This document shows positions 27,893-36,747 of a DNA stretch of 54,016 bases, piece by piece. The position numbers and the translations under genes were made by a program. The DNA is taken from contig NZ_VXKQ01000033.1 of assembly GCF_008711465.1 (NCBI RefSeq), positions 1 to 54,016 on the forward strand. Direction: 5' to 3'. The DNA comes from Francisella sp. SYW-9. GTDB lineage: Bacteria > Pseudomonadota > Gammaproteobacteria > Francisellales > Francisellaceae. Position 1 is the first letter of the stretch, and the number at the start of each line of letters is the position of its first letter. Below the pieces are notes generated by a model, which was given only the letters and a program-made list of their open reading frames with translations, did no database searches and was not told the DNA's origin.

Positions 27893-28579
27893 TTATATCC
27901 TCTCAACTAAATTTATAACAAAGTTCGCTGACTCCTGTGCTGCATTTTTTGCAAATTCATCAAAATTTTCTGGAGCATCTCCATCAGCAGTATCTGAGAT
28001 GCTTCTTAAAATTAAGCTTGGGACTTTCATCTCATTACATACAAGGTTAACACTACCACCTTCCATTTCTATAGCTTTTGCATCAAACTCATTAACAACA
28101 AAATCTTTTTTCTCTACTGAACTAATAAACTGATCTCCTGTTGCTATAATTCCAGTATGAAGATCGAGCCCTAGATCTTTCGCAACCTTTTTAGCATGAT
28201 TCAGAATCATATCTGAAGTCTTAATTTGCACTTCTGATATTGGAATCTTACCATGCGGATAACCAAATGCTGTAATATCTACATCATGCTGTACTGTTGC
28301 CGTTGCAGCAATCATATCACCTACTTTTAACTCTTGTAAACCGCCTGCAACACCTGTAAACAATAAAGCCTCTGCACCAAAATGCTCTATCATTATAGTT
28401 GCTGTCAAAGTTGAAAATACTTTACCAATTTTACTATACGCAATAATGAGCTCTTTGTCTTTATATGTTGCTAAATAGTATTTATTATTTGCATACTCTA
28501 CTGTTTCATAACTATCTAACTTCTCTAATATTGGTTGGATCTCTATCTCCATAGCGCCCAAAATTGCTATTTTCTTCAT
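27893..28579 (-). CDS. mtnN: 5'-methylthioadenosine/S-adenosylhomocysteine nucleosidase
   Basis: This 228-residue cytoplasmic enzyme hydrolyses methylthioadenosine and S-adenosylhomocysteine, feeding methionine salvage and removing SAM by-products. Family features are the start MKKIAILGAMEIEI, the FTGVAGGLQ loop, IATGDQFIS, the ribose-binding IEMEGGSVNLVC (Glu in ME) and the catalytic Asp in LRSISDTADGDAP. Length is normal. The start is 4 bp after the parC stop, so the two genes are in one operon, with the broken slt paralogue next. Confidence 0.92.
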   Translation of the reverse strand: MKKIAILGAMEIEIQPILEKLDSYETVEYANNKYYLATYKDKELIIAYSKIGKVFSTLTATIMIEHFGAEALLFTGVAGGLQELKVGDMIAATATVQHDVDITAFGYPHGKIPISEVQIKTSDMILNHAKKVAKDLGLDLHTGIIATGDQFISSVEKKDFVVNEFDAKAIEMEGGSVNLVCNEMKVPSLILRSISDTADGDAPENFDEFAKNAAQESANFVINLVERI

Positions 28580-28583
28580 TCTT

Positions 28584-30797
28584 TTAACCTTCTATTTCTA
28601 TTTTTGTTACTTTTCTAAATCCCTGTGGTAAAAGTACACCTCCGCCAGAAGGCTTATCAGTTAGATATGTTTCTATATTTTTACTATCTATACGAATAAA
28701 TCTTTTGCCTGCATTTAAGATAGCCTCTTGCTCTGAATTTAATAACTCCACAAACTTAAGTTTATCTTTTTTATCAAGTCTAATAATCGACTTACCTTTA
28801 CCCTTTTTAAGTATAGCAAAATTAGCAAAATCTCGTATTACCGTTCTGCCATTAGAGCTTACACCTAACATTTTTAAATCTTCAGCAAACGGTATAAATT
28901 TAAATACATCTTCACCATCAAAGATATTTTTACCAGTAACTTTATTTGCGATAAGATCCTCTGCAGCAATGACAAAGCCTTTACCACTAACACTAGCGAC
29001 CAAAAAGTGCGAAGCTGCATTGACGAATTCCATATTAATAATCTCGTCTTTCTTATCTAATGGAATATAGGTAGTTATATGCTCACCATAACCTCTAGCT
29101 GAAGGGAATTTATCAATATACATTGAATAAGCTTTACCAAGCTTTGTAAAAAATACCACTTTAATATTGCTATTACCTGAAACAGCAAGAAAAGGCTTAT
29201 CTTCAGGCTTATAGTTTAAACCTTTAGGGTCTATATTATCACCTTTAGCACATCTAACCCAGCCAGCTTTTGATAAAATAACGGTTACCTTCTCACTAGG
29301 TATTAGATCTTTTTCCTCTAATGCTTGAGCTTTTTCAGCATGTATAAGTTGAGAACGTCTATCATCACCAAAGTCTTCTAATATTTGCTTAAACTCTTTC
29401 TTCATTAAGTTTCTAAACTTAACTTCGCTATTTAAATACCCTTCTAAAAGTTCTTTTTCTTTGGCTAGTTCTTTTTGTTCTTTCTTAATTTCAATTTCTT
29501 CAATTTTCGCTAACTTACGCAATCTGATATTTAAAATTGCTTCGGCTTGAATTTCTGAAAGAGAAAATCTATTTTGTAATTCAACACTTGGATCATCATA
29601 ATTTCTAATAATCTCAATCACTTCATCTATATTTAAAAATGCTATAAGTAAACCTTCTAAGATATGTAAACGCGCAAGTACTTTATCTAGACTAGTTTGT
29701 AGTCTTCTACGTAAAGTTTGTCTACGATATTCAAGCCATTCAGTTAAAATATCTAAGAGATTTTTAACTTTAGGTTTATAGTCTAAACCGATCATATTCA
29801 TATTGACACGGAAGCTTTTCTCAAGATCAGTCGTCGCCAATAAGTGACCCATTATTTTCTTGATATTTTTCTTTGTAGTTCCTGAGTATAAAACTATCTT
29901 AACAGGTTCTTTATCATCAGATTCATCTTGAATATTTTTAATCCAAGTAATTTTCTGCTGCTTAAGCTGATTTGCTATCTGCTCCATTACAGAGGCACTT
30001 GATACTTGATGAGGTAACTTTGTAATCACTACATTACCGTGACTATCGTAGTCATATACAGCTTGTTGCCTAATTGATCCTGTACCAGATTTATAGACAT
30101 CTGATATTTCTTCTCTAGTACTAATTATATTTGCTCCACCTGGATAATCCGGAGCTTCAACAATCTCTAAGACATCCTCTATTGAAGATTTAGGGTTTGA
30201 TAGCAAGTGCAAGCAAGCATTAATAATCTCTGTAATATTGTGCGGGGGTATATATGTCGACATCCCCACTGCAATACCCATAGCACCATTTAGTAAAATA
30301 TTTGGTACTTGTGCTGGTAAAAGCTTAGGCTCATCCATAGTACCATCAAAGTTTTTAACCCAATCCACAGTACCTTTTTTAAGTTCATCTAATAGCAAAA
30401 CGGCATACTTAGATAAACGTGACTCAGTATAACGCATTGCTGCGAATGATTTTGGATCATCAACTGACCCCCAGTTACCCTGACCATCGATAAAAGGATA
30501 ACGATAAGAGAAACTTTGAGCCATTAAAACCATTGCTTCATAACACGCACTATCACCGTGAGGATGATATTTACCTAAAACATCCCCTACCGTACGAGCA
30601 GACTTCTTATATTTTGATAGATGACTTAAGCCAATTTCACTCATTGCATAAATAATACGCCTTTGCACAGGTTTTAAACCATCAGATATATGTGGTAAAG
30701 CTCTATCTAATATTACATACATTGAATAGTTTAGATATGCTTGCTCTGAAAACTCTCCTACAGATTGCTTATTTTCTAAACTTGAGAATAGATCCAT
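28584..30797 (-). CDS. parC: DNA topoisomerase IV subunit A
   Basis: This 737-residue subunit decatenates daughter chromosomes together with ParE. The N-terminal breakage-reunion domain carries the active tyrosine in MRYTESRLS (Tyr123). The quinolone-resistance region [11 protein letters not shown] retains Ser83 and Glu87, the positions equivalent to E. coli Ser80 and Glu84, so it is wild type there. [21 protein letters not shown]-type spacing and the short C-terminal domain identify ParC rather than GyrA. It heads the parC-mtnN operon. Confidence 0.95.
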   Translation of the reverse strand: MDLFSSLENKQSVGEFSEQAYLNYSMYVILDRALPHISDGLKPVQRRIIYAMSEIGLSHLSKYKKSARTVGDVLGKYHPHGDSACYEAMVLMAQSFSYRYPFIDGQGNWGSVDDPKSFAAMRYTESRLSKYAVLLLDELKKGTVDWVKNFDGTMDEPKLLPAQVPNILLNGAMGIAVGMSTYIPPHNITEIINACLHLLSNPKSSIEDVLEIVEAPDYPGGANIISTREEISDVYKSGTGSIRQQAVYDYDSHGNVVITKLPHQVSSASVMEQIANQLKQQKITWIKNIQDESDDKEPVKIVLYSGTTKKNIKKIMGHLLATTDLEKSFRVNMNMIGLDYKPKVKNLLDILTEWLEYRRQTLRRRLQTSLDKVLARLHILEGLLIAFLNIDEVIEIIRNYDDPSVELQNRFSLSEIQAEAILNIRLRKLAKIEEIEIKKEQKELAKEKELLEGYLNSEVKFRNLMKKEFKQILEDFGDDRRSQLIHAEKAQALEEKDLIPSEKVTVILSKAGWVRCAKGDNIDPKGLNYKPEDKPFLAVSGNSNIKVVFFTKLGKAYSMYIDKFPSARGYGEHITTYIPLDKKDEIINMEFVNAASHFLVASVSGKGFVIAAEDLIANKVTGKNIFDGEDVFKFIPFAEDLKMLGVSSNGRTVIRDFANFAILKKGKGKSIIRLDKKDKLKFVELLNSEQEAILNAGKRFIRIDSKNIETYLTDKPSGGGVLLPQGFRKVTKIEIEG

Positions 30798-31177
30798 ATA
30801 GTCTTATGAATATTTAATATTTTAATCAAATTATATATTAAATGTTGTAGTGATGCTACGACTCAAGCTTAAGGTCGCATATAGATTCTATACTTTCATA
30901 TCATCTATCTTTTTAATCATAATAGCTAAAACTATATTTTCTTAAATAAGCTAGTTGATTATACTATTATATTTAATATAGAATGTAATCAAGTTGATGT
31001 TTAAAAGTGTTAATCACTTGAAGTATGATAAATCTAAAATCTTTTTGTAATACTCTTTACCCTTAATTATCACACCTATTCTATTTAGTACTTATTTTGC
31101 TAGATATTACTATGCAAAAAGTACTTATCGCAACTAAAAAATTCCAAGTAAAACAAAATAACTGTAATAGGTGTATT
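30798..31177. promoter_or_regulatory. Divergent intergenic region parC / PhyH dioxygenase
   Basis: These 380 bp hold the promoters of both genes. A 7-bp hairpin at 30844-30862 (GTTGTAG with CTACGAC, one G-U pair) lies about 50 bp upstream of parC in its leader. A 5-bp inverted repeat AAGTG-TTAAT-CACTT occupies 31005-31019, a weak operator candidate. A TTG at 31097 opens a 27-codon extension of the dioxygenase frame, which I do not accept as the start. No RNA gene is evident. Confidence 0.3.
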
Positions 31178-32137
31178 ATGATAAACAATCAATATAAATA
31201 CGGAGAAAATCAACCAGGAAACAATTCTGTTTTTTATAAAGACTATCCTCAACTACAAGAAATTAAAAAGAAACTACCACTACGTGTATTAAGTGAAAAT
31301 GATTTTAAACACTGGCAAACCTATGGTTATGTAGTCATCAAAAATGCTATTCCAAAAGAAGATGCTAAACAAACTGTCGATTTCCTATGGGAGTTTAGCG
31401 AAATGAGGCAGAATGATAAATCAACATGGAAACCAAACAAAACTGTATATCGAATGCAAGAGCTTAATGGTAGTGGTATGCTTGAGTGCTATCACCATCC
31501 ATTATTATGGAAAAACCGTCAGAATCAAAGAGTATATGACGCTTTTGTAGATATTTGGGATAGAGAAGATTTATGGGTTACTATTGATAGAGCTAACTTA
31601 AGTTTACCAATCAAATATAACCAAAAAAACTTCAGTGGTTTTTTACATTGGGATGCAGATTCAACATTAAAACCCCTACCTGTAAATGTGCAAGGTGTAC
31701 TAGCATTAAGTGATACAACACTATCTAGCGGCGGCTTTCAATGTGTTCCAGAGCTATTCAAAAACTTCTCAAAATGGGAGCAACAACAACCATCAGATAG
31801 AGACCCATTTACACCAAACATAGAAACAGTTCCATACCCTGCAAAACCAATTCTTGTCAAAGCTGGGGATCTTATTATTTTTAATGCAATGTTACTTCAC
31901 GGCATTCGCCCAAATACATCTGATGATGAAGTAAGATTAGCTCAATATATATCAATGACTCCTGCAGAGCCAACTAATCAAGCTATTAAAAACTGGCGAG
32001 TTAAATCATTTGAGGAAAAAACAGCTCCTGATGGTTTTGCTTTTGAGGGCGATCCAAGAGAATGGGAAAAAAACAAATACTTTCCTGCTAAGCTTAATTC
32101 TTTAGGAGAGAAGCTATTAGGACTTAAAAGCTACTAA
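31178..32137 (+). CDS. PhyH-family Fe(II)/2-oxoglutarate dioxygenase (second copy, distinct subfamily)
   Basis: The 319-residue product has the PhyH double-stranded beta-helix motifs: HWDAD as the HxD iron ligands, SGGFQCVPELF as the conserved central loop, and MLLHGIRPNTSDDEVR with the third ligand His and the 2-oxoglutarate-binding Arg. It is only distantly like the 257-residue dioxygenase at 17008. I start it at the ATG at 31178, preceded by AATAGGTG, rather than at an upstream TTG (31097). The decarboxylase gene follows 234 bp downstream on the same strand but has its own operator-like palindrome. The substrate is unknown. Confidence 0.8.
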   Translation: MINNQYKYGENQPGNNSVFYKDYPQLQEIKKKLPLRVLSENDFKHWQTYGYVVIKNAIPKEDAKQTVDFLWEFSEMRQNDKSTWKPNKTVYRMQELNGSGMLECYHHPLLWKNRQNQRVYDAFVDIWDREDLWVTIDRANLSLPIKYNQKNFSGFLHWDADSTLKPLPVNVQGVLALSDTTLSSGGFQCVPELFKNFSKWEQQQPSDRDPFTPNIETVPYPAKPILVKAGDLIIFNAMLLHGIRPNTSDDEVRLAQYISMTPAEPTNQAIKNWRVKSFEEKTAPDGFAFEGDPREWEKNKYFPAKLNSLGEKLLGLKSY

Positions 32138-32301
32138 AAAGTTTTAACTAAATATTTTTCTATATCAAATATTATGTGAATTTGTAGTCTAGCAATAAAT
32201 ATTTAATTCGCTTTAATACCAATAACAGCCTTATTTAAATTATTAGTACTTAAAGAATATTAAGAAGCATCATAATATTAAATTAGTTTCTGCTGCTGCA
32301 T

Positions 32302-32327
32302 ATGTATTGCACCATAATGCAATACAT
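32302..32327. promoter_or_regulatory. Perfect 10-bp inverted repeat upstream of the decarboxylase, IlvY-like operator candidate
   Basis: ATGTATTGCA (32302-32311) and TGCAATACAT (32318-32327) are perfect inverted arms around a 6-nt spacer, centred 57 bp upstream of the decarboxylase ATG. The core ATTGC...GCAAT resembles the inverted repeat between ilvY and ilvC at 36634-36654, with a spacer of 8 rather than 7 bases. It is followed by no T-run, so a terminator for the preceding dioxygenase gene is less likely. Confidence 0.5.
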
Positions 32328-32371
32328 TGTATCATTATATTGAATTAATAAATTAATCCGGAGGTTGTAAT

Positions 32372-33994
32372 ATGAAATTAGGTGATCTTTTAGTTAAAAT
32401 TACTAAAAAGTTAAACATCGATACTGTTTTTGGCGTACCAGGAGATTATGTCATGAATGGTCTTGACTACTATGAAAAAGATCTTGATATAACACTATGC
32501 ACAACTTGTAATGAGCTAAATGCTGGATATGCTGCTGATGCTTATGCAAGATCAAAAGGCTATGGAATGGTAATGGTCACTTCAGGTCCAGGAGAGCTTA
32601 GCTTAGTAAACGCAATTGCTGGAAGCTATGCGGAGAATGTGCCTGTACTGCTGATTGCAGGTTGTCCCAATGATACTTTAATTGAAGCTCAATTACCTGT
32701 ACACCATAGCCTTGGTGACTATACATCTCCAAGATTCAATAGAGTATTTGAAACAATTACTTGTGCATCATCTTCTGTTACAAAGCATAATTTTATCCAA
32801 GAAATAAATCGTGTCATTAGCACTATGATTAAGCAGAAAAAACCTGCCTATATTAATATTCCAATCAATCTTTTTGATATAGATATTTCTGAAAGTATCG
32901 AAGATATACACTTACTTGGTAATCTTGAACAAAACTTTGTTGATACTTCTATTAAAAAAATTTCTTCTTCTAGTAGACCATTACTAATTTTAGGTAATGA
33001 TATTAAAGGAAATGAGGATATTATTAAAAGCTTTATAGAAAAAAATAATGTTCCTTTTGTCTCAACATTTGCAAGCAAAAGTATTCTTGACGAAGACCAC
33101 CCTCTTTTTTGTGGAATATTTGCTGGAAATTTTTCAGACTCTACCACATGCGAAATTGTTAAAAACTCAGACTGTATAATATCTATTGGTGTTTTAAATA
33201 GTGATCTTATTTTAGGTGGTTTTTCTATCAACAACTATATAAATGAGAAAGAAATAATTATATTTAATAGAGTTAACTACCAAATAGAAAAACAATTCTT
33301 TTCTATTAATATCGATTATGATAAATGTTTAGAAAAACTATTCCTAAATTTAAATAGCTTAGACTTTCAATTTTCTGAATTCAAAAATAAGTATTCATTT
33401 AGTTCTAATAAAAATACTGAATTTAGTGGTGAACTTACACAAAATAAGTTTTGGCCTTTTATTTCTACAAATATACTTAAAGATAAGGATATTGTTATTG
33501 GTGAGATAGGATGTTCAGCTTTTGGACTAATACCTGAACAAATGCCTAAAAATGCTACTTTTATAGCTCAGCCTAAATGGTCTTCTATTGGATACACTTT
33601 ACCCGCCGCTTTAGGAGCAGCAATGGCAAATAAAAATTCAAGAATTATGCTATTTATTGGTGATGGATCTTTTAATTTAACAGCCCAAGAACTTTCAACA
33701 ATATCAGAACATAATCTCAATATTAATATCTTTGTTATTAATAATAATGGTTACACTGTTGAAAGAGGTATACATGGACCTAATGCAAAATATAATGATA
33801 TTACTAAATGGGATTATATTAAATTTGCTGAATCTGTAGGTATTAATGATGTTTTACGAAGCAAAAATTTTTCTGAATTAGCTAATCTTAATGATTTTTT
33901 ATCTAAAAAAGGACCTAAGCTAATAGAACTTTTCTTTGATCCATTTGATGCTCCTAAACTTCTAGAAATGATTACTACTTCTCTAGAAGCATAA
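32372..33994 (+). CDS. ThDP-dependent 2-oxoacid decarboxylase (pyruvate/indolepyruvate decarboxylase family)
   Basis: This 540-residue cytoplasmic enzyme converts a 2-oxoacid to an aldehyde and CO2. Family residues are present: catalytic Glu48 in CNELNAGYAADAYAR, the His pair 111-112 in HHSLGD, and the ThDP/Mg motif GDGSFNLTAQE ending in NNNGYTVERGIHG. The HH pair separates it from acetolactate synthases. Substrate could be pyruvate, indolepyruvate, or branched-chain or phenyl 2-oxoacids; the operator resemblance to ilvC hints at branched-chain 2-oxoacids, but this is inference. The ribosome site GGAGG is strong. It ends convergent with the KfrA-like gene. Confidence 0.85.
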   Translation: MKLGDLLVKITKKLNIDTVFGVPGDYVMNGLDYYEKDLDITLCTTCNELNAGYAADAYARSKGYGMVMVTSGPGELSLVNAIAGSYAENVPVLLIAGCPNDTLIEAQLPVHHSLGDYTSPRFNRVFETITCASSSVTKHNFIQEINRVISTMIKQKKPAYINIPINLFDIDISESIEDIHLLGNLEQNFVDTSIKKISSSSRPLLILGNDIKGNEDIIKSFIEKNNVPFVSTFASKSILDEDHPLFCGIFAGNFSDSTTCEIVKNSDCIISIGVLNSDLILGGFSINNYINEKEIIIFNRVNYQIEKQFFSINIDYDKCLEKLFLNLNSLDFQFSEFKNKYSFSSNKNTEFSGELTQNKFWPFISTNILKDKDIVIGEIGCSAFGLIPEQMPKNATFIAQPKWSSIGYTLPAALGAAMANKNSRIMLFIGDGSFNLTAQELSTISEHNLNINIFVINNNGYTVERGIHGPNAKYNDITKWDYIKFAESVGINDVLRSKNFSELANLNDFLSKKGPKLIELFFDPFDAPKLLEMITTSLEA

Positions 33995-34012
33995 AACATT
34001 AATAATTAAATT

Positions 34013-34861
34013 TTAAGTATTTTTTTTACGATGATAAGCTATTGTTTCTAGCTCTTTTGAAAAAATGAACTTATTCCTTCTCAGAAAATCTAATGTTTTC
34101 ATAATATCTGTAAATCCAGAAAGAATCCAAGCTTGGATAGTATAGTCAAAAGTTGTTTTTGCTTTTAGATATCTACTAATCCCAGAGCGACATTCTTGAG
34201 TTAGAAAATCTGTCGCTGGGAATTTTATAGCGATAAAGCCTCTTTTGTCATATACTGCCATTTTTGCATAAGCTCCTAGACTTGAGATCTGCTCTTTTAT
34301 ATCTTTAAAATCTTCCCATGCTAGAAGAGTCTTTTCAACAGCTTCTTTCTCAATAAAGCGCATAGATTTTGAATTATAATTTTGCTTTAAACTATATGAC
34401 TCTTCTTTTAACTCATTATATTTTTCAAGAAGTTCATTATAGCGTCTGTTTAAAGTTAGATTTGATATTTCTAAACTATCATTTTTGTTAGATACTTCAA
34501 CGTGCTTTTGTTTCAGCTTTTTAGTTTTTTCAGACACTTGCTGGTCTATATATTTTTTCAAATTACTACGTATGCTAGTAGCTATCTGATTTTCTTCAAC
34601 GGAGTATTCTTTTAGTGTCTTTTGTATTATTGCCAATAACTCATCACAAGGTTTATTTTGTAAAGGCTCCTCTTCTACTTGAGCTTCAATAAGAGCCTTT
34701 TTCTTATCTTGTTTATATAAAGTAACCTTCTCTACTAAATCAATGATTGAGATATTACCACCAATAAGCTTTCTCACCTTATTAACAGTAATATCCTCAT
34801 TCTGTGACTTTAATAATTCACATTTTTGATTTACAAGTTTTTGCGTTACTTTTTGTGACAT
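34013..34861 (-). CDS. KfrA-N-like DNA-binding coiled-coil protein
   Basis: The 282-residue protein starts with a helix-turn-helix-like segment, LKSQNEDITVNKVRKLIGGN (about 17-36), resembling the N-terminal DNA-binding domain of plasmid KfrA proteins (the xPTxxxVRxxLGGGS pattern). A highly charged region follows, predicted as coiled coil at about 85-185. The C-terminal 100 residues (from about 190, e.g. FIAIKFPATDFLTQECRSGI) have no known family that I recall. Its ATG is separated by a single base from the map stop, so it is co-transcribed with map. A role in nucleoid organisation or transcription is possible but unproven. Confidence 0.6.
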   Translation of the reverse strand: MSQKVTQKLVNQKCELLKSQNEDITVNKVRKLIGGNISIIDLVEKVTLYKQDKKKALIEAQVEEEPLQNKPCDELLAIIQKTLKEYSVEENQIATSIRSNLKKYIDQQVSEKTKKLKQKHVEVSNKNDSLEISNLTLNRRYNELLEKYNELKEESYSLKQNYNSKSMRFIEKEAVEKTLLAWEDFKDIKEQISSLGAYAKMAVYDKRGFIAIKFPATDFLTQECRSGISRYLKAKTTFDYTIQAWILSGFTDIMKTLDFLRRNKFIFSKELETIAYHRKKNT

Positions 34862-34862
34862 T

Positions 34863-35633
34863 TTATATTTTTTCTTCTTCTCTTAAAGTTAAAACTTCAC
34901 AACCATCTTTTGTCACTAAAATAGTATGCTCCCATTGAGCAGAAAGAGATCTATCTTTAGTAACAGCTGTCCAGCCATCTTTTAAAACTGATACAGCTCT
35001 TTTACCAACATTTATCATTGGCTCAATTGTGAAAATCATACCTTCTTTGATCACCTCTCCTGTGCCGGCTTGACCATGATGCATAACATGAGGAGGTTCA
35101 TGGAAACTAGCTCCTATACCATGGCCACAAAAAGCATCAACTATTGAATAACCGAATTTTTTAGCATGCTTTTCAATAACCGCACCAATATCACCAAAAT
35201 AATTACCTGGCTTTACTACTTCTATACCTTTCCATAAGCACTCATGGGTTACTTCAACTAGCTTTTTAGCCATTACTGATGGTTCACCGATCATAAACAT
35301 CTTACTTGTATCACCATGATAACCATCTTTTTTAACAGTTACATCAATGTTTAAAATATCACCTTTTTTTAGCTTTTTATCAGCAGGAATTCCATGACAA
35401 ACAACATGATTTATCGATGTACATACTGATTTAGGGAAACCATGGTAGTTAAGAGGTGCTGGATATGCATCTTGCTCATTAACAATATAATCATGACATA
35501 TCTTATCTAACTCTCCTGTTGTGATACCTTCTTTTACATATGGAGTAATCATCTCTAAAACTTCTGCTGCTAATTTCCCAGCAACACGCATTTTCTCAAT
35601 TTCTTCAGGTGTTTTTATAATTATTTCACTCAT
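34863..35633 (-). CDS. map: Methionine aminopeptidase, type I
   Basis: This 256-residue cytoplasmic metalloenzyme removes the initiator methionine. The family signature is clear: HGFPKSVCTSINHVVCHGIP, the two metal Asp residues in ILNIDVTVKKDGYHGDTSKMF, His in CGHGIGASFHEPP, and the Glu residues in FTIEPMIN and SAQWEHTILVT. Length is normal and there is no N-terminal zinc-finger extension, so it is type Ia. It is co-operonic with the KfrA-like gene. Confidence 0.96.
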   Translation of the reverse strand: MSEIIIKTPEEIEKMRVAGKLAAEVLEMITPYVKEGITTGELDKICHDYIVNEQDAYPAPLNYHGFPKSVCTSINHVVCHGIPADKKLKKGDILNIDVTVKKDGYHGDTSKMFMIGEPSVMAKKLVEVTHECLWKGIEVVKPGNYFGDIGAVIEKHAKKFGYSIVDAFCGHGIGASFHEPPHVMHHGQAGTGEVIKEGMIFTIEPMINVGKRAVSVLKDGWTAVTKDRSLSAQWEHTILVTKDGCEVLTLREEEKI

Positions 35634-35742
35634 ACTTCAATACTAAACTTTTCAATAACCTAGTTGGTTATTATAAACTATCATATTGTGAATATATAGA
35701 TGCTAAAAAAGTATGTTTATAAAATTATTTAGCGCTTTGGTT

Positions 35743-36624
35743 TTAAGCTTCAATAATATTTAATTTCTCAACCAGCTCCCAAAATATTTTCTTAACAGGA
35801 GAAATTAGAGCCTCTTTTCTCATTACCACACCTACTGATAAATTTGGTAATCCAACTGTCTCTATTATATTAACAGATTCGGATAAATGGCTATGTTTTA
35901 ATACTACCTTTGGTAATATTGAAATTCCTATACCAGATGCCACCAATGATAGAATTGCTTCATTCCCATCAACATCACTATATATTTCTGGTTTTAAGTT
36001 TTGTTTGCGAAACCATTCATCTAAATTACTACTACCAATATGGTGTGACGGTCTAATAAATGGAATATTTCTAATAGCCTGTTTTAAATTTTTAACTTTT
36101 CTTATCGTTGGTGCAATCATAACCATCTCTGTAGTTAAAACTTCTTTAACGCAATAGTTATTAGGAATATCTTTTGAAAGTATACCTACAATTACGTCTG
36201 TAGTATCCTCTTCAAGTTGACTCGTACAGTTTTTTATTGACCCAGTAGTTAACTGTATCTTAATACCTGGGTAATTAATGTGTAGTTCCTTAATAATATT
36301 AGGTAAGACAGCATATGATGCTGTTACTGTACAAGATAACCGAATTTCTCCCGTTATTTGTCCTTTTTTAGGATGTAATATACAGTTTAAATCTTCATAC
36401 TTCTGCAACATCTCCTTGGCAAATTGATAATAAACCCTACCAGCATCTGTTAATCTAATATTTCTATTATCTCTTTCAAAAAGTAGTATATCCATTTCTT
36501 GTTCAATACGCTGAATAAGACGGGTTAGAGCTGAGGGTGTCATAAAACATTTCTTACTTGCCCTACCAAAATGTAGTGTTTCAGCTAATACTTTAAACGC
36601 ATTTAGTTCTCTTTTATCAATCAT
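35743..36624 (-). CDS. ilvY: LysR-type regulator IlvY, divergent from ilvC
   Basis: This 293-residue LysR regulator has an N-terminal winged helix (HFGRASKKCFMTPSALTRLI, about 18-37) and a two-lobed effector domain. The phrases LFERDNRNIRLTDAG, LSCTVTASYAVLPNI and IQLTTG follow E. coli IlvY closely. In E. coli, IlvY activates ilvC in response to acetolactate and acetohydroxybutyrate and represses itself. The same divergent arrangement is kept here, with an inverted repeat in the 123-bp shared promoter. IlvY is the confident call on both sequence and position. Confidence 0.9.
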   Translation of the reverse strand: MIDKRELNAFKVLAETLHFGRASKKCFMTPSALTRLIQRIEQEMDILLFERDNRNIRLTDAGRVYYQFAKEMLQKYEDLNCILHPKKGQITGEIRLSCTVTASYAVLPNIIKELHINYPGIKIQLTTGSIKNCTSQLEEDTTDVIVGILSKDIPNNYCVKEVLTTEMVMIAPTIRKVKNLKQAIRNIPFIRPSHHIGSSNLDEWFRKQNLKPEIYSDVDGNEAILSLVASGIGISILPKVVLKHSHLSESVNIIETVGLPNLSVGVVMRKEALISPVKKIFWELVEKLNIIEA

Positions 36625-36633
36625 AAAATCTAT

Positions 36634-36665
36634 TTATTGCATTTTCCGCAATAAATGATTGCAAT
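36634..36665. promoter_or_regulatory. IlvY operator region in the ilvY-ilvC intergenic
   Basis: TTATTGC (36634-36640) and GCAATAA (36648-36654) form a perfect 7-bp inverted repeat with a 7-base spacer. A second site ATTGCAAT lies at 36658-36665, and a further GCAAT half site at 36683-36687. This is a LysR-type T-N11-A arrangement with tandem sites, as expected for cooperative IlvY binding between the divergent genes. It is 9 bp upstream of the ilvY start codon and about 85 bp from that of ilvC. Confidence 0.7.
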
Positions 36666-36747
36666 TTTTTCACTTTATTTCAAGCAATACTTTCTATACA
36701 TTTACAATTAGATTTACGATAAAAGAGCCAAATATTGGAGAAATATT

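Noticed and set aside
31097-31177. 27-codon N-terminal extension of the dioxygenase from a TTG
   Set aside because: No ribosome site precedes the TTG, and the residues it adds have no family similarity. The ATG at 31178 has AGGTG in place.
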